Positions 25,453 to 37,394 of a stretch of 64,000 nt of DNA are shown here, piece after piece. The stretch covers positions 12,164,908 to 12,228,907 of the forward strand of contig CM076659.1 of NCBI GenBank assembly GCA_038496675.1. The letters run 5' to 3'. How positions within the stretch are numbered: the first letter of the stretch is position 1; each line of letters opens with the position of its first letter. The translations under genes and the position numbers were made by a program. Origin of the DNA: Rachycentron canadum (Eukaryota > Chordata > Actinopteri > Carangiformes > Rachycentridae). The notes under the pieces were generated by a model, which had not been told where the DNA came from, did no database searches, and worked only from the letters and a program-made list of their open reading frames with translations.

Positions 25453-28057
25453 ATGAGCCGCAGTTTGCCGCACAGACCCCCTCCGCCTGAGCACTTGCAG
25501 GGGCAGCCAAGACGCCCGGGGTTAGATCCCGGCTTCGAGATGAGAGGGGCATCCACGGGCGCGGATTCGACGAAGCCGTCGTCGGGAAAGCGGAACGAGA
25601 AGGAATTGATGCACGGCCTGAACGATCGGCTCGCGGGATTCATCGAGAAGGTGCATCAGCTGGAACACCACAATCGTCTGCTGGAGAGAGAAATCCAGGA
25701 GATCAGAGGGAAAGCGGGAGCCGCATCTTGCCTGGAGGAGGAGTACGGACCAGAGCTGAGGAAACTGAGGCAGATGGTGCACGATATCTCTCACCAGAAG
25801 CATCAGATTGAGATCGAGCATCGGAATTTAGAGGAAGAGCTGTTCGACCTGAGGAGACGAGGCGAGCGGGAGGCGCGTAGCAGATCGGACGCCGAGAGCA
25901 ATATCGTGGCCCTGAAGAAGGACATCAGTGACGCCTACCAGGCGAAACTGCAGCTGGACAAGAAAGCGCAGTGCCTCGCGGAAGAAATCGACTTCCTAAA
26001 GAGGAACCATGAGGCCGAGGTGTCGGAGATGTGCGGCCACATCCAGGAGCCGCAGGTGGCCGTCAAAGCGCGCGACTTTGGCAGCCCCGGCATCACTGCG
26101 GCACTCCGCGACATCAGGACGCAGCTGGAAGGTTACGCGGTGACCGACGTCCAGGAGGCGGCGGAAACTTTCCGATCTCAGTTCGCGAGGTTGACAGAGG
26201 CGGCTGAGTCCAAGAGAGAGGCTTTGAAGGCGACCCAGCAAGAGATCCAGGAGTGCAGGAGGCGCCTGCAGGCCAAAAACATCGAGCTGGACTGCGCTAA
26301 AGGCGCCGGGGAAGCGCTGGAGAGGCAACTGCGCGACTTCGAGGATCGCCACAAGGAGGAAATCATCCACTACCAGGTGAGTTGTTCTTGTTTTCGCTGG
26401 AGAACATTTTTTTTCAGATGGCGTCCGGTACTAACACGCGTTCCCTCCTCTCTTGGGCCAGAACACAATCAAAGAACTTGAAAATGAGCTCATAAATTGC
26501 AAATTCGACATGTCCGGGTACCTGCGGGAGTATCAGGACCTCCTGAACGTGAAGATGGCTTTGGATGTGGAGATACTGTCTTACAGGTAAGGTGTGCTAA
26601 CTCTAGATAGGTTCAAGGTCAAATTACAGCTCCCATTTCTGTGGTGCAAAGATTGTTGAAACCCCCCCCCCACCCCCCCCACCCCACNTGTGCTAACTCT
26701 AGATAGGTTCAAGGTCAAATTACAGCTCCCATTTCTGTGGTGCAAAGATTGTTGAAACCCCCCCACCACCCCCCCCACCCCACCACCCCACACACACTTT
26801 TTACCTTCTGCTTTCACTGAATGCTGCATTAACAAAGTGCATCGGCTGCAAAACTATTATAATGCTGAACTATGGGACTCAGTCTTGCAGTGCCCAGGAA
26901 TAGACCTGTTGAGCTCTTTTTCATCAGCAGGACTGTTCATTGGTCAGTGCAGATAAAGTCTATGTCTCCTATCTTGCAGGAAACTTCTCTGTGGTGAAGA
27001 AGCTCGACTTTCCACGGTGTCGGACACCAGCATGTCTCTGCCCTACATCTACCACCAGTCCCCCGTTTACACCCTCCCCTGCCTCACTCGACCAGGCGGC
27101 CCCCACAGAAGAGCCGAGCCCCAGTACAAGTTCGTCGAGGAGATCATAACCGAGACCACCAGGGAAATCGAGATGTCAGAATTTGAGGAGACGGGATCAG
27201 AGGAGACAGAAGTGGGAAAAGATGAGCGGGAGCGTACCAAAAGGGATGGACAGGGCAGTGAGGAGGAGGAGAAGGATAATAAAGGCAGCGGAGAGGAAGA
27301 AAATAGGCAGATGTCTGATAGTCAGCAGGATCAAGTAGCATCAACAGGAGAGTCAGTGGATGGGTGTGATGGTGGGGATGGTGGGAGTCCTGGTGAGACT
27401 GAGGAGGCTGAGGCAGGTGACACTGAAGGAGAGAGTGGCGTCGATAAAAATGCTCAAAGCAAAGTTTTCTTGAGCGAGAGCCTTGATGAACAACGGGGAA
27501 AAGGAGTCGAAAACACAAAGGAGGAGAAAGATGAGGACCTCTCTCCAAAAGCAGACGATTTAAGACCAGAGGTCAACGTGGAGGATGAACCTACGACTGA
27601 TAAAGAAGCAGCTCGGGAAGTTCAAGTGAAGAAGCCAGCCGATGAGACCTTGGCCAAAGAATCAGACACAACCCAGGAGTGCGTTGGGACAGAAGAGCTT
27701 TCAGAAAAGGCGCCAGCGGCTTCAGGCACAGAACTCAAGACTGAGGAAAAGGAAAACACTCGTGCTGAGCAGAAGGAAACCAATAGATCTGAAGCTGCAA
27801 AAGGCGAGGAGGAAGTAGAGAAAAGCACCGAAGATGCTCAACACGACAGCAATAAAAGCCAAGATAAGGACTCGTCTCTCGGCTCCAGGGTGAAAAGCTG
27901 CCCCGGTGTGAGTGATCCGACCCCAAACAGCGAAGATGGAACTGATATGTTGCCGAATGAAAACACGACTACCGGTGCAGGAATGAAAGGGAAGGGGCCA
28001 GAGAGCAGCCAGGAGCTGCCCGAGGGCCCCGAGGAAAACGAACCGCCCTCAAGCTAA
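25453..28057 (+). CDS. Neurofilament-like type IV intermediate filament protein
   Basis: Three exons, 25453-26376, 26462-26586 and 26980-28057, total 2,127 nt (708 aa). The head is residues 1-48. The rod opens with the helix-initiation motif LNDRLAGFIEKVHQLEHHN (about 56-74) and closes with the helix-termination motif EYQDLLNVKMALDVEILSYR followed by KLLCGEE (331-357), so the rod has the usual cytoplasmic length near 310 residues. A 125-nt second exon in a three-exon gene matches, from memory, the NEFM/INA-type layout and not the many-exon type III genes. The tail (about 360-708) starts with SLPYIYHQSPVYTLPCL and KFVEEIITETTREIE, then becomes very rich in Glu, Lys, Ser and Asp with no KSP repeats. 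It would assemble into cytoplasmic filaments, probably in neurons (inference). Which of NEFM, NEFH or INA it is closest to is unresolved, so no symbol is given. Intron 2 holds a duplicated segment with an N. Confidence 0.9.
26589..26800. repeat. Near-identical tandem ~100-bp duplication flanking an N, with C-rich tracts
   Basis: A segment beginning 'tgtgctaactctagatagg' and ending in a C-rich run appears twice in intron 2 of the filament gene. The copies meet at a single ambiguous base at 26,688. Near-perfect identity plus one N at the join suggests that the two contig ends overlap and were not merged, so this may be an assembly artefact and not a real repeat. Confidence 0.85.
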
Positions 28058-28405
28058 ACCCGAGAAGGCAGAGGATCTGGACGCAAGGATAAAGGACATT
28101 TCCACCTTAAATGTAATCAGCCAGCAGTTGATATGCAAATTTCAGGGATAGTGAAGCTGAAAATAGGGAATGGCTTTACTGATGCAAATGCAAAGCATAT
28201 GCTGGACCAGGCGAAGAGAGGAGTGAACTCCTGTCGCTGTAGTTTCTCTTCAGAGAGAGCATGATTCTGTTTGCAACAGGTTTTGCCTTTAAACTTTAAA
28301 TCAGCTTGGATGTAATAAAAAAAAAAAAAAAAAAAGATAACTATGAATGTAAATGATGTGCAAATCCGGACTTTGCACTCGTCTGCTTTGATGTGTGCTA
28401 ATACA

Positions 28406-28411
28406 AATAAA
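28406..28411 (+). terminator. Poly(A) signal of the intermediate filament gene (AATAAA)
   Basis: AATAAA lies about 350 nt after the stop codon, in 'acaaataaaagc'. An earlier AATAAA occurs at the head of the A run near 28,316. Either could be used. Confidence 0.5.
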
Positions 28412-28439
28412 AGCAACATGAAAAGCTCCAAACGATTCT

Positions 28440-29345
28440 GAATTCTTTTGTGAACGAACTACTGTGTCTATCAAAGGACATCAATGTGCTTATTGATTTC
28501 ATTCTTAATTTTAAAGGCCTCTTCACTGGATCCAAACAATCTATAACTGACTGTGTCCCACTGCAGTTTGCCAGATTGTTAAATCATTGTGACCAGGTAC
28601 AACACAGCAGGAGTCATGCAGACTTTCTGCAGACTTCAGAAATGGTTTAGCTTTTTCAGCAAATTGCTTTATTTTCATTCAAATGTGAGGTACATAGACA
28701 AATATTTGACCCGGTTGATTTACTTGGTCTATTCGTACCGTGTCCACACTCCCAGTGAAGGACTTGTTTGGCTCACGGCTCTGAGTTATTACCTCGTTCA
28801 CTTTCTCGTGTTGCTTCTTCGAAACTGCCTCTCACCAACATATACACACAAATGTTCCTAAAACATCTTCCTTTCCAAAACATAACTTGAGACACACAGC
28901 TTCACACTCGAGGCGGGACCATAACTTTAAGGTTATCTCTCGACTTCAAAATCTGAACTTTCATGATCTCCACTACATCTAACAGCAAAAGATGACTGCA
29001 GGAAAGTGCTTAAATTAAAGGTGTCCTCTATGTATAGACTCAAGGCTGTGGCTTGTCAATGGCACTTCTATTATTTATAAAAAAAAAACAAAACAAAAGT
29101 CAAATGTACTTTCTAAATAGGTTGCACGAGATTTGGGACATGCTTCCTTTCTTCCTTTTCTTTTGATGCAAGGTGCAGAGGCCTCAAACTAACTTGTAAA
29201 CTGTTTTGTTTTTTTTTTTTTTCTTAAATAAAGTCCACTTGACCAAAAATCCCATCCCACTCAGATTTGGGCCTCTGAAGGTCAACATTAACTAGCAACC
29301 AATACGTTGTTGTTAGTGACACTTCAATATCACATATTAAAAGTC
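28440..29345. other. Spacer between two convergent genes
   Basis: No gene is seen. The stretch is AT-rich, with poly-T at 29,208-29,222 and A-rich runs near 29,080. It separates the 3' ends of the filament gene (+) and vdac2 (-). Confidence 0.5.
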
Positions 29346-29365
29346 CATCTGTGGAGTTCAAAGAC

Positions 29366-29371
29366 TTTATT
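29366..29371 (-). terminator. Candidate vdac2 poly(A) signal
   Basis: TTTATT on the plus strand reads AATAAA on the vdac2 strand. It would give a 3' UTR of about 0.9 kb, a normal size for VDAC2. Confidence 0.5.
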
Positions 29372-30290
29372 GAAAATGTATACATACACATAAGGACCTC
29401 GAAGACTTCCTGTGGGCTCCGAGTCTGCCCACTACAGGGAAGCACTTTCCACGAGTGCATGTGTGCAATCAGGTTACACCTCCTTTGGACAATGATGGGT
29501 TTGGCATTATTGTGAACATTAATTGTGTGGCGCCCCGTTGTCTGTTAGTACAGAAAAAAAACAAAAAAAAAAAACAAAAAAAATAATAATTTTGCTTGGT
29601 CAGCCAAGTGTACAGGTTTTGCTTGTCAACCGTACAGACCCAACCTTTAAGCAACCCAAAAACTGCCTTGTTTGAGGGAAGGTCACATTTGCAGCTATAA
29701 GAACATCACAAACCTAGATGGCCGCCGCCAAACAAAATATTACAGAACTTTAGTTTGTCCTTGTGTGCATGAACGGGAAGGGTGCAGCAGTATTTAAATA
29801 ATAGCTGAAAAAGCCTAGTGTACTTAAGGTTTTCCAATGACAACAAAGGAATATCAGATGGTTGTGATTGTTTAAAAAAAAAAAATAATAATAATCAGAA
29901 GGTATGACATCGCTCACCACACAAAACCGTTACCTGATGGTCTCACAAAACGGAGTGTCTGGGATTATCACAATAAAGTCACACAGAGTAGATGACAGGC
30001 AAAGGGATTGTATTGGATTTCATTATTATGGCAGTGCTGGACAGGAACAATGACATGATTTATAAATAGTGCGCCACCAGCTGTCTCTTGAATAGATGCA
30101 GCTACAAAGTAAAAAGCAACAAAGGTAAAATGACAGAAGCACCAACTTGAAGTAGTACTCAAGTTAGAGTTTGTTGTCGTAGCCTTTAAATCAATCTCTC
30201 CCAAGATATTCCCTTGCTGGTTTGAGTTGGACATACATTTAAGGCCAGATTCTTCTGATATTCCCTAGTCCCTTGCAGTATGAGGAAAGT

Positions 30291-33200
30291 TTAAGCTTCC
30301 AGTTCCAAGCCCAGACCAAGCTTGTGGCCTCCTGCATTGATGTTCTTTCCATCGATCAGGCCAGACAGGGTGAGTTTCACGCCTGTATAGGCAAGAGGAA
30401 CCAAGATTAGCAAATTACATGAGTGAACACAGTTGTTTTTTTTTCCTTTTCTCAATTGGTGGTTAGAATTGAGAATGAGGGTTGATTGCAAACGTAGGCT
30501 GTTAAGTGTTGAACTCATTCACAAAAGTGCTGTGTGCAAGGACTCTAGACTGGAGAGTGGAAGTCTGATGCACTGTGTGTGCTAAAAATAGAGATAATTA
30601 AATAAAAAAATCAGGTGGAAACCAACTTACCTGGTCTAAGAGTCTGGGTGTATCCAACACCAACAAGGCTATTGTTGTTCACTTTAGCCTATAAGAGAAA
30701 AGAGCAAGAAAAAAAAAGAAAGAGTACTTAATCAACTGATGACAATTATCTACACACAACTATCCACCCCACTGCACTGAAAGCCTCTGCTGCATTACTT
30801 ACACTGATGGAGGCATCCTTGTCCAGCTGGTATTTGGCTGCAATACCGAAGCGTGTGCTGTTGCTTCCAGCGGTCCAGGCCAGGTTGACTGCTGTCTCCA
30901 GCTTGTCGCTCACCTTCTGGTAGATGGAGCCTCCAAACTCGGCTCCATCATTACTTTAGGCATCATGAGCAAAAGAGAAAGAGATTTCATGCTACGGGGG
31001 AAACAATGGTTTTGGACAATATTCTTCTATTTTTGGCAATTTGTGGATTTCTGCAACAGGATAGTCATTCGTAATGTGTTGCAAATTGGCAATGGTAGTT
31101 TATGACTGTACTGAATTAAAGTTAAAGCCGTAGCTTTGGCTGAAAGTTGATGCTCAACATCTTGTTGGTAGAACTAAATTAACATGTCTATCATCTTCCC
31201 TGTGACTTATAGTATGTGACTATGTATTTTGAGACATAAAACAGTGTTCATGCATTTCATCATGTGGTTTAGCACAAGTGAATAGATTCACTGTTACTTG
31301 CCGGGTTAAACATGAGGCTCTGCTGCATTTTTTCCTTCAGGTAGTTAAAGCTGTGTCATCTAAATCCTACAGATAGTTTTGTGGGTTTGTTTTGCATTAG
31401 GATGTCTGAAGGTTTCATTTTCTTTCCTTACGTGAGTGATGTTTTGCACAACACATGACACACATGCCTATTTATAGATAATCTTGTCTGTGAGTGATGG
31501 CTTCATCCATGTAGTCATGAGTCCAAATATAAAGTCAAAATCTTTCTACTTACACATTGGTGTGCAGCTGGAAGTCTCCTGTCTTGTAACCAATGGCAAA
31601 GTTGTTCTGGGTCATCTTTGATTTGGCAGTGTCAAAGCTCATCTGGTAACCAGCGAGCCATCCCTCGTAGCCAACGACAGCAGCTCCATGGATGGTGGGG
31701 CCAGCAAAGTCAAAGTCAACATCACAACCCATGTTGACATACTCGCGCTTGTAGGCAGTCTTAACTTTGCCACTCTTCTTGCTGTCGATGAGAAACATGT
31801 CTGATCAATTTCAAACTGAAATCCCACTACAGTCAGAATGGTAATTTAAGATGAAGGGGGGGAATTGCAAGAGTATCAGGTTGTGTTCACTGCAGACTGC
31901 AAAGCCTTAACATTTACAATGTTGTAAACGACAATTCATCCAAATAAATACATAAAAAAATTCCACATCTTACCTCAACACAAAACTTCCTCGCTTCAAA
32001 TTACAATGCTACAACTACAAATCTCAGCTGCATGCATTTCAGTCACTGTGAGACAACATGTGTTGCTCCGATGTGCCTAACCATTCAACCATGGGACACT
32101 ACACTGCAGGAAATATTTGCCATGTCAGATTTAGATATTTGTCTCTTCTGTTTTTAGACGTTTCAAAACATAATTAATATACATTTATTCAAGGCGCACT
32201 TTGGGAACCACTGGCATATATTCACAATCATCTGCCCGACAGATTGACGATGAATAAGAAAATGATTTGTCTTTAAAGGCTACATCTAAGAATGTTTGAA
32301 AAAGTATCAGCCAGTAGATTTCAATTAAGGCTGACCCAAATGTCACTTTTGCCAAACTTCCTTTTCAAACCAGTATTTAGCATGTTGCTAGTGTTTAATT
32401 CCTGGTGTGAGGATGACACTGTGACCTGAACATGACACCACACGCAGACAACTCCAGTCTCAAATTTCTTAAATCAATATTAGGGAGAATGTGTAACCTC
32501 TGTGCCACGTGTCATCATTTCTTCATGGGTACACTAGTACAACCTTTTATTCCTCCCTGAAAACAAACCACAACATTTAAGCAAACAAATGTACAGAGGC
32601 CAACAGCCACTCAGAAGAATGTGTTACAGACTAAACGCATACTGGGACTGGGCTCAGATGGGCAGCAACTACACTTGTCAAAAGCATATGCAGCACAGAT
32701 AAGGTTTCCAAAATGACTCCTCTGGTGAGGCAATAGGCAGAGCAGGCAACATTTGTAAGAGCAAATAAAAGGTCTAGTAAAATTCACATGATACTAACTT
32801 TTATTGATAATAAAATCACCATGATCTTACCCAGTGTTTGGTGAGAATGTTGTGTCAAAAGTCAACTTCAGCCCCTTGGCAATCTGTGAGACAGAGCCCA
32901 TTTGACATTTAAAGCATTGAACGTTGTCCTGTCACGTTTAGACACCAACACCTGCTGTTAAATAACAGGTGCAGAAAATTTGTGAGTCTTTTCCTAACCT
33001 GATCTTCAATGGTGATTTCTGTTCCCAAGGTGTTGTCAGTGTTCCACTTCTCGGTGAAGGTCAGACCGTATTCTGACCTCTTGTATTTAGTTTCCAGGGT
33101 ACCTGCAACTTTGCTGGTATCAGTGTTGGAGGACCCAGATGTTTTGAATTCCTGCAAGAGACAATTTTAGAGAGATGACAATGGTTAATTAATTAATAAT

Positions 33201-33923
33201 CAATCAATCTTAAAGACAAGTGCCTCTGGCAGAAATTTCTATGAATCAGAAGAAACACACTCAGTGTTTTCTCTTTATATTTGGCATTCAGTCGAACCTT
33301 GGCTGGGCTTTAAGTATGTGTAATCTAGAGCTGAAACAACTATCTTTCATAGAAAACTGATAAGCAGTTCTGAGGTTTAAGACAGTTGGTCTGACAAAAC
33401 AAGCAATTTAATGCTTGAGTTGCAAGCATTGAACTGCATTTGGCCACATTGTGATTTTAATTATATATTTTGATTAATTATGCAGCCCCAAAACCATTAA
33501 TTGATGGATTATTTGTTCATAAAAAATAATCTATACTTGAAGGCCATGTAATCTACATTGGTACATGTTTCATTGAGGGACTTTATTATTCCAAATAACA
33601 ACTTGCTACGTTTATGACTGACAATGCCCATAAAATCTTTTCAAAGCAAACCCAGGAAATGCCATTAATGTATGTCATTAATCGTAACCTATTCTGAAAA
33701 CACACAAAAATGACCTTACCACTCCACTGACTGACTTTGTCTTGACATCGAGCTTCACCAAGCCAAAACCTGAAGACAAGAATTGTTCAGAGATGATCTA
33801 CAATATACGACTAGACTTGGCAGCAGAAGGACTAACATCGCTGTTTGAAACCGTACCATAGCCTTTGTTGAAGATGTCTTTGGCAGACTTGCCCAGGTCA
33901 GCATATGAGGGAGGCACAGCCAT
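30291..33923 (-). CDS. vdac2: Voltage-dependent anion-selective channel protein 2 (mitochondrial porin)
   Basis: Eight coding exons, in transcript order: 33923-33857, 33769-33720, 33151-32999, 32883-32831, 31781-31554, 30953-30803, 30688-30631 and 30382-30291. The sizes (50, 153, 53, 228, 151 and 58 nt internally) are the classic VDAC pattern. They total 852 nt, giving the standard 283 aa. The protein begins MAVPPSYADLGKSAKDIFNK (the N-terminal helix), carries the membrane-facing Glu73 (LTFTEKW) and ends GLGLELEA. It forms a 19-strand outer-mitochondrial-membrane beta barrel passing ATP/ADP and other metabolites, and in vertebrates VDAC2 also binds BAK (family knowledge). It lacks the extra 11-residue N-terminus of mammalian VDAC2. 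The V/I pattern and TGTLETKY-type segments fit VDAC2 better than VDAC1 or VDAC3, and synteny with comtd1 agrees. An upstream untranslated exon is predicted at 35,191. Confidence 0.97.
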
Positions 33924-33928
33924 TGTAT

Positions 33929-35076
33929 CTGTACACAGAGGCAAAGAAAATTAATTTACCTTGAGTACATTTCCACATCTGTGTCCAATTGTAATTATGC
34001 AAGCTAAAATACATGTATGACTTTACCAGAATTTAATTCAACTAATAATATGTGAACAACACGGATTTAAAATCAAATGATAGGTCTTCCACTTAAACTG
34101 TTACAAACTACTGGTCAAGTGTCTCAGGTTAATGTAAACTACACCAATATTTGACCTAACGGGAACATACAGTCGTTTCTTCGTCTTGATAGGTTACAAA
34201 TAATAAAAAAAAGCCATAGGCATTAACATGTGAAATTATTAATATCCAAACAACATTATTTGTTTTTAGGCTATATAATTACTAATCTTAGGATTTTGCA
34301 GAATACACGCTAATATAGAACATGTACATATACCATATTTGTTGAATTAAAAGGTAAAGCAGGTTTAACATTTATAACTAATGATGTCTCATTACTTTCT
34401 TGCTGATAACCTTTGTGGTAGTACACAATAATCTGTGTGCTGATCAGCTCATACTGTACAGAACCGGGGGGCGTGCAGTCTTTACACGCCATCTAACCCC
34501 TTCATCTGATACGGGATCAGTTTTACTGTTTTAAGTCGAAGTCCTGATGTGCTCATATCAAATCGGCCATCGTACTGTTGGTTTCACTTTCCATTCCCAT
34601 CACAGGATTATAATGCTGCAGGTATTCACAGATAGTACAAGTGTCTGACAGCCTATGGACAAGGTTACTGAGTGGAGCAGGAGCCATTTTGCCGCAACGG
34701 CGTGTGCCCAGTTCAGGCCCGGCTCTTAATTAAACTACTCCTTCACGTGAATTGGCAGGCACGGCTAGGCGTGGCAGAGCAGATGCCGGGGCCAATTAGT
34801 GGGATTTGCTAATCAACCAGTTCTCCCGCATTACCAGCGGACTACTGCTAACTAGGCCTCAGGCAGGTTGACGAGGACTCAACAATATACAACTTCATTC
34901 AACAAGTTTTAAGTTGTTAATATTTCCTTACTGTAGCTTCATAAAACACACCCGGCTTTCTCAGCGGCACACGAACGTGTAATATAACGCAAACTTGCAC
35001 TGTTTTAACTTGACATGTGTCAGACGCAGCACGCCGACAGGAGCTATCTTAGCTAACTGCTAGCCTGCAGAGTACC

Positions 35077-35117
<41 letters not shown>

Positions 35118-35190
35118 CGCACGCTCGAGCACCGATTATTGCTCGTTGTTGAGCACATTAACAGTTCAGCTGAATAAACGGCTCTCTTAC
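33929..35190 (-). other. vdac2 5' UTR intron with conserved-element-like core
   Basis: The coding exon starts just after an acceptor (ctgtgtacag on the minus strand, exon edge 33,928). A good donor (CCCG|gtaagag on the minus strand) lies at 35,190. The inferred 1.26-kb intron contains a low-repeat patch at about 34,710-34,870 with CACGTG, CCAATTAG and TAATCA words, which could be an enhancer. A (TG)n run is at 35,078-35,115. Confidence 0.5.
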
Positions 35191-35300
35191 CGGGAGGAGA
35201 CGGGACTTGCGGTAAGATAAAGTGACTTTAAGAGAGATGTTCCTCACACCACACGGCCGAGGCAGGCGTCACCGGTTGGAGGGCGAGCTGAAGGAGACTG
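35191..35300 (-). promoter_or_regulatory. vdac2: vdac2 noncoding exon 1 and promoter-proximal region
   Basis: This GC-richer patch sits next to a strong minus-strand donor and 1.3 kb upstream of the first coding exon. No TATA box is evident, as is usual for housekeeping promoters. The transcription start is not determinable here. Confidence 0.5.
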
Positions 35301-35425
35301 CACTGCAACGAAAGCCAGACCTATCACAGCCCCGGCAAAGGACCCGGGACGGCCACGAATGTGCCTGAGTAAAAATGTTTTTAAATCATAGCCTGGTTGC
35401 GTGCATGATGCCAGTCAAGATTATG

Positions 35426-35466
35426 ACTACTACTACTACTGCTACTACTACTACTACTACTATTAC

Positions 35467-35530
<64 letters not shown>
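35426..35530. repeat. (TAC)n/(TAT)n trinucleotide microsatellite
   Basis: About 105 bases of ACT units grade into pure ATT units just upstream of the vdac2 promoter. The long open frames seen across it are only a product of the repeat. Confidence 0.95.
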
Positions 35531-35532
<2 letters not shown>

Positions 35533-36940
35533 TTATTCATTTATTTATTTATTTTTTTTAAAATCCCTGTATTTCCCTTACTGTATCTTTATGTTGCTAT
35601 TATGTTTCATTTGCTTATGTCATGTTCTGATTCTTATGTCAAAGCACTGCAAACTCAGTTTTTAAAGGTGCTATGTATATATATTTATAAAAGTTATTAT
35701 TATTACATTAAATAATAATAATTGTTCTTATTATAATTGTTATTAGAATGTACTTACTTAGAATGTGTGATAATATTTTAGGACAAAGTAATGTGTGTAT
35801 TTATGTAATGTTGTAGTTGATTCTTAAAATGGCTTTAATGTAACAGCCTAATTTGGATAAAATAAGATTTTGCTCAATTTAAGAGTTCATTAGTCCTCAC
35901 TAGCCTGTCTCCCAACAGTGCAAACAATAGTATAAGATAGGGTTGGTGCAAAGTCAGTAGACCCACAATTGGAGAACTGGACAATAGTTAAAAATGAATG
36001 AAAGAAATGTCACCCATAAAAATAAGAATTTATTCACCCTCCCATAATAATCCAAAACATACAGAACTCCACAGTGCAAAGACAATACCAATTTACATGT
36101 TTCTATTGAAGTGGCAACTGTTTGCAGCTTCAAAAAATTGATGAAGTAATAATTCTGCAGGCTACTTCTCTGTGCACTGCAAACTGTTTATCTTTATATA
36201 ACAACTATATAATAACAACTTATAATGACAACTTTCAAAGGAACAAAAACACATAGTATACACTGTGACTTAATCAATATTCTGATAATTAGGAAGATTA
36301 ATTAAGATTAAAAAAGATACACCTAATGATAGCAATGAGCTATACTGCAGATAATCTTAAATAGTCATTGCCTCAGTATTCCGTTGCAATGATTTGCTGC
36401 TCTCTATCATCAGTCAATTCATAGCACAGTGCACAGATATAAAAGCATGGTGAAAGTGACGAAAATACATTAACCATATTTTGTAACCTGTTAAAAAAAC
36501 ACAGAAAAACCAAACAAAATGGGGAAGGAAGAACAAAGTAACAATGCAAGGCACAAATTACAAATTTTGTCTTGTTAGAAGTACTTCAAATGTGTTTGCA
36601 TTTCTCAGTATTCCCGTGTCTCAAGTCATCCTCAGGGTGTATTGAAGGAGCAAGCAAATGTCATACAGTAGAGCACAATTATATTAGAGTAGACTACACA
36701 TCATGACAAAAGAAATTACTACAAACAACATTAAACAAAAAACTAAGAACCCTGTATCACAGCTGTCACAGTGTTTCCATTGCCATTTATGAATTTGAAT
36801 ATCTTACTATTCTGCTTTGGTTTTCTATAAAAAACATGAAACAGTGGAAAAACAAAAACACATTAGTCTTAATTGTGATTACTGTCTTGCCAAAAAAAAG
36901 AAAAAAGAAAGTGAAACAAAACTTTAATTTTTACACACCT
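35531..36940. other. Intergenic AT-rich spacer
   Basis: No gene is seen. The DNA is very AT-rich with short A and T runs. It separates the vdac2 promoter from the receptor relic and array. Confidence 0.5.
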
Positions 36941-36946
36941 CCTTAC

Positions 36947-37394
36947 GTGGCCTGGTTTTCTCCTGTGCTTTATTGTAGAACATATGCAGAGAATTGTTGA
37001 CTGAATATCAGGCCCAGTAAATACATTTCTTATCCTTTACACAAGTATTTCACATGGTCCATGTACTGTGAGCTATAGAGACATGAGATAGTGATTGACT
37101 CTCCAGCCTTTACTGACGCATGACTGACTGTGGTTATGCTGTGAATTCCTGCAACAGGAACAAATACAGTTTTTTATTGTAAATATAGCTAACAACATTT
37201 GTTGTATTACCAATTGAAATTTACTGCATCATTGCAAATGTTTTTAGATTATACAAAATTGTTTCCAAACTTCAATTAAATTTCAAAGTTGAATCAATAT
37301 TCATTATTCACTGATGACATATTAGTCCACAGTAAATGTGCAACTGGCCTGTGAGTCCAGTGAGGATGAAGAGAAAGCTCAGATGAACAACCAT
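36947..37394 (-). pseudogene. Relic of a third CD300/pIgR-like receptor gene
   Basis: Three pieces match the intact gene at 38,358-41,641. A leader copy (37,394-37,349) reads MVVHLSFLFILTGLT, but its donor has decayed from GT to GC. The first part of the V1 exon (about 37,151-37,033) starts GIHSITTVSHASVKAGESIT and meets a stop right after the conserved YLCKG. A copy of the end of the ITIM exon (36,977-36,951) reads TIKHRRKPGH with its donor. The rest of V1, all of V2, the stalk and the membrane exon are missing, so the copy lost an internal block. Flanking intron sequence (A-rich stretch then 'ctccttac') is also shared, showing segmental duplication and not retroposition. Confidence 0.85.

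Noticed and set aside
25996..26370. Minus-strand open frame opposite the filament rod
   Set aside because: It mirrors the heptad-rich coding exon and has no support of its own.
27144..27548. Long minus-strand open frame opposite the filament tail
   Set aside because: It is a shadow of the Glu/Lys-rich coding strand with no recognisable domain.
35375..35715. Two overlapping frames rich in Ile or Tyr
   Set aside because: Both are translations of the ATT/ACT microsatellite.
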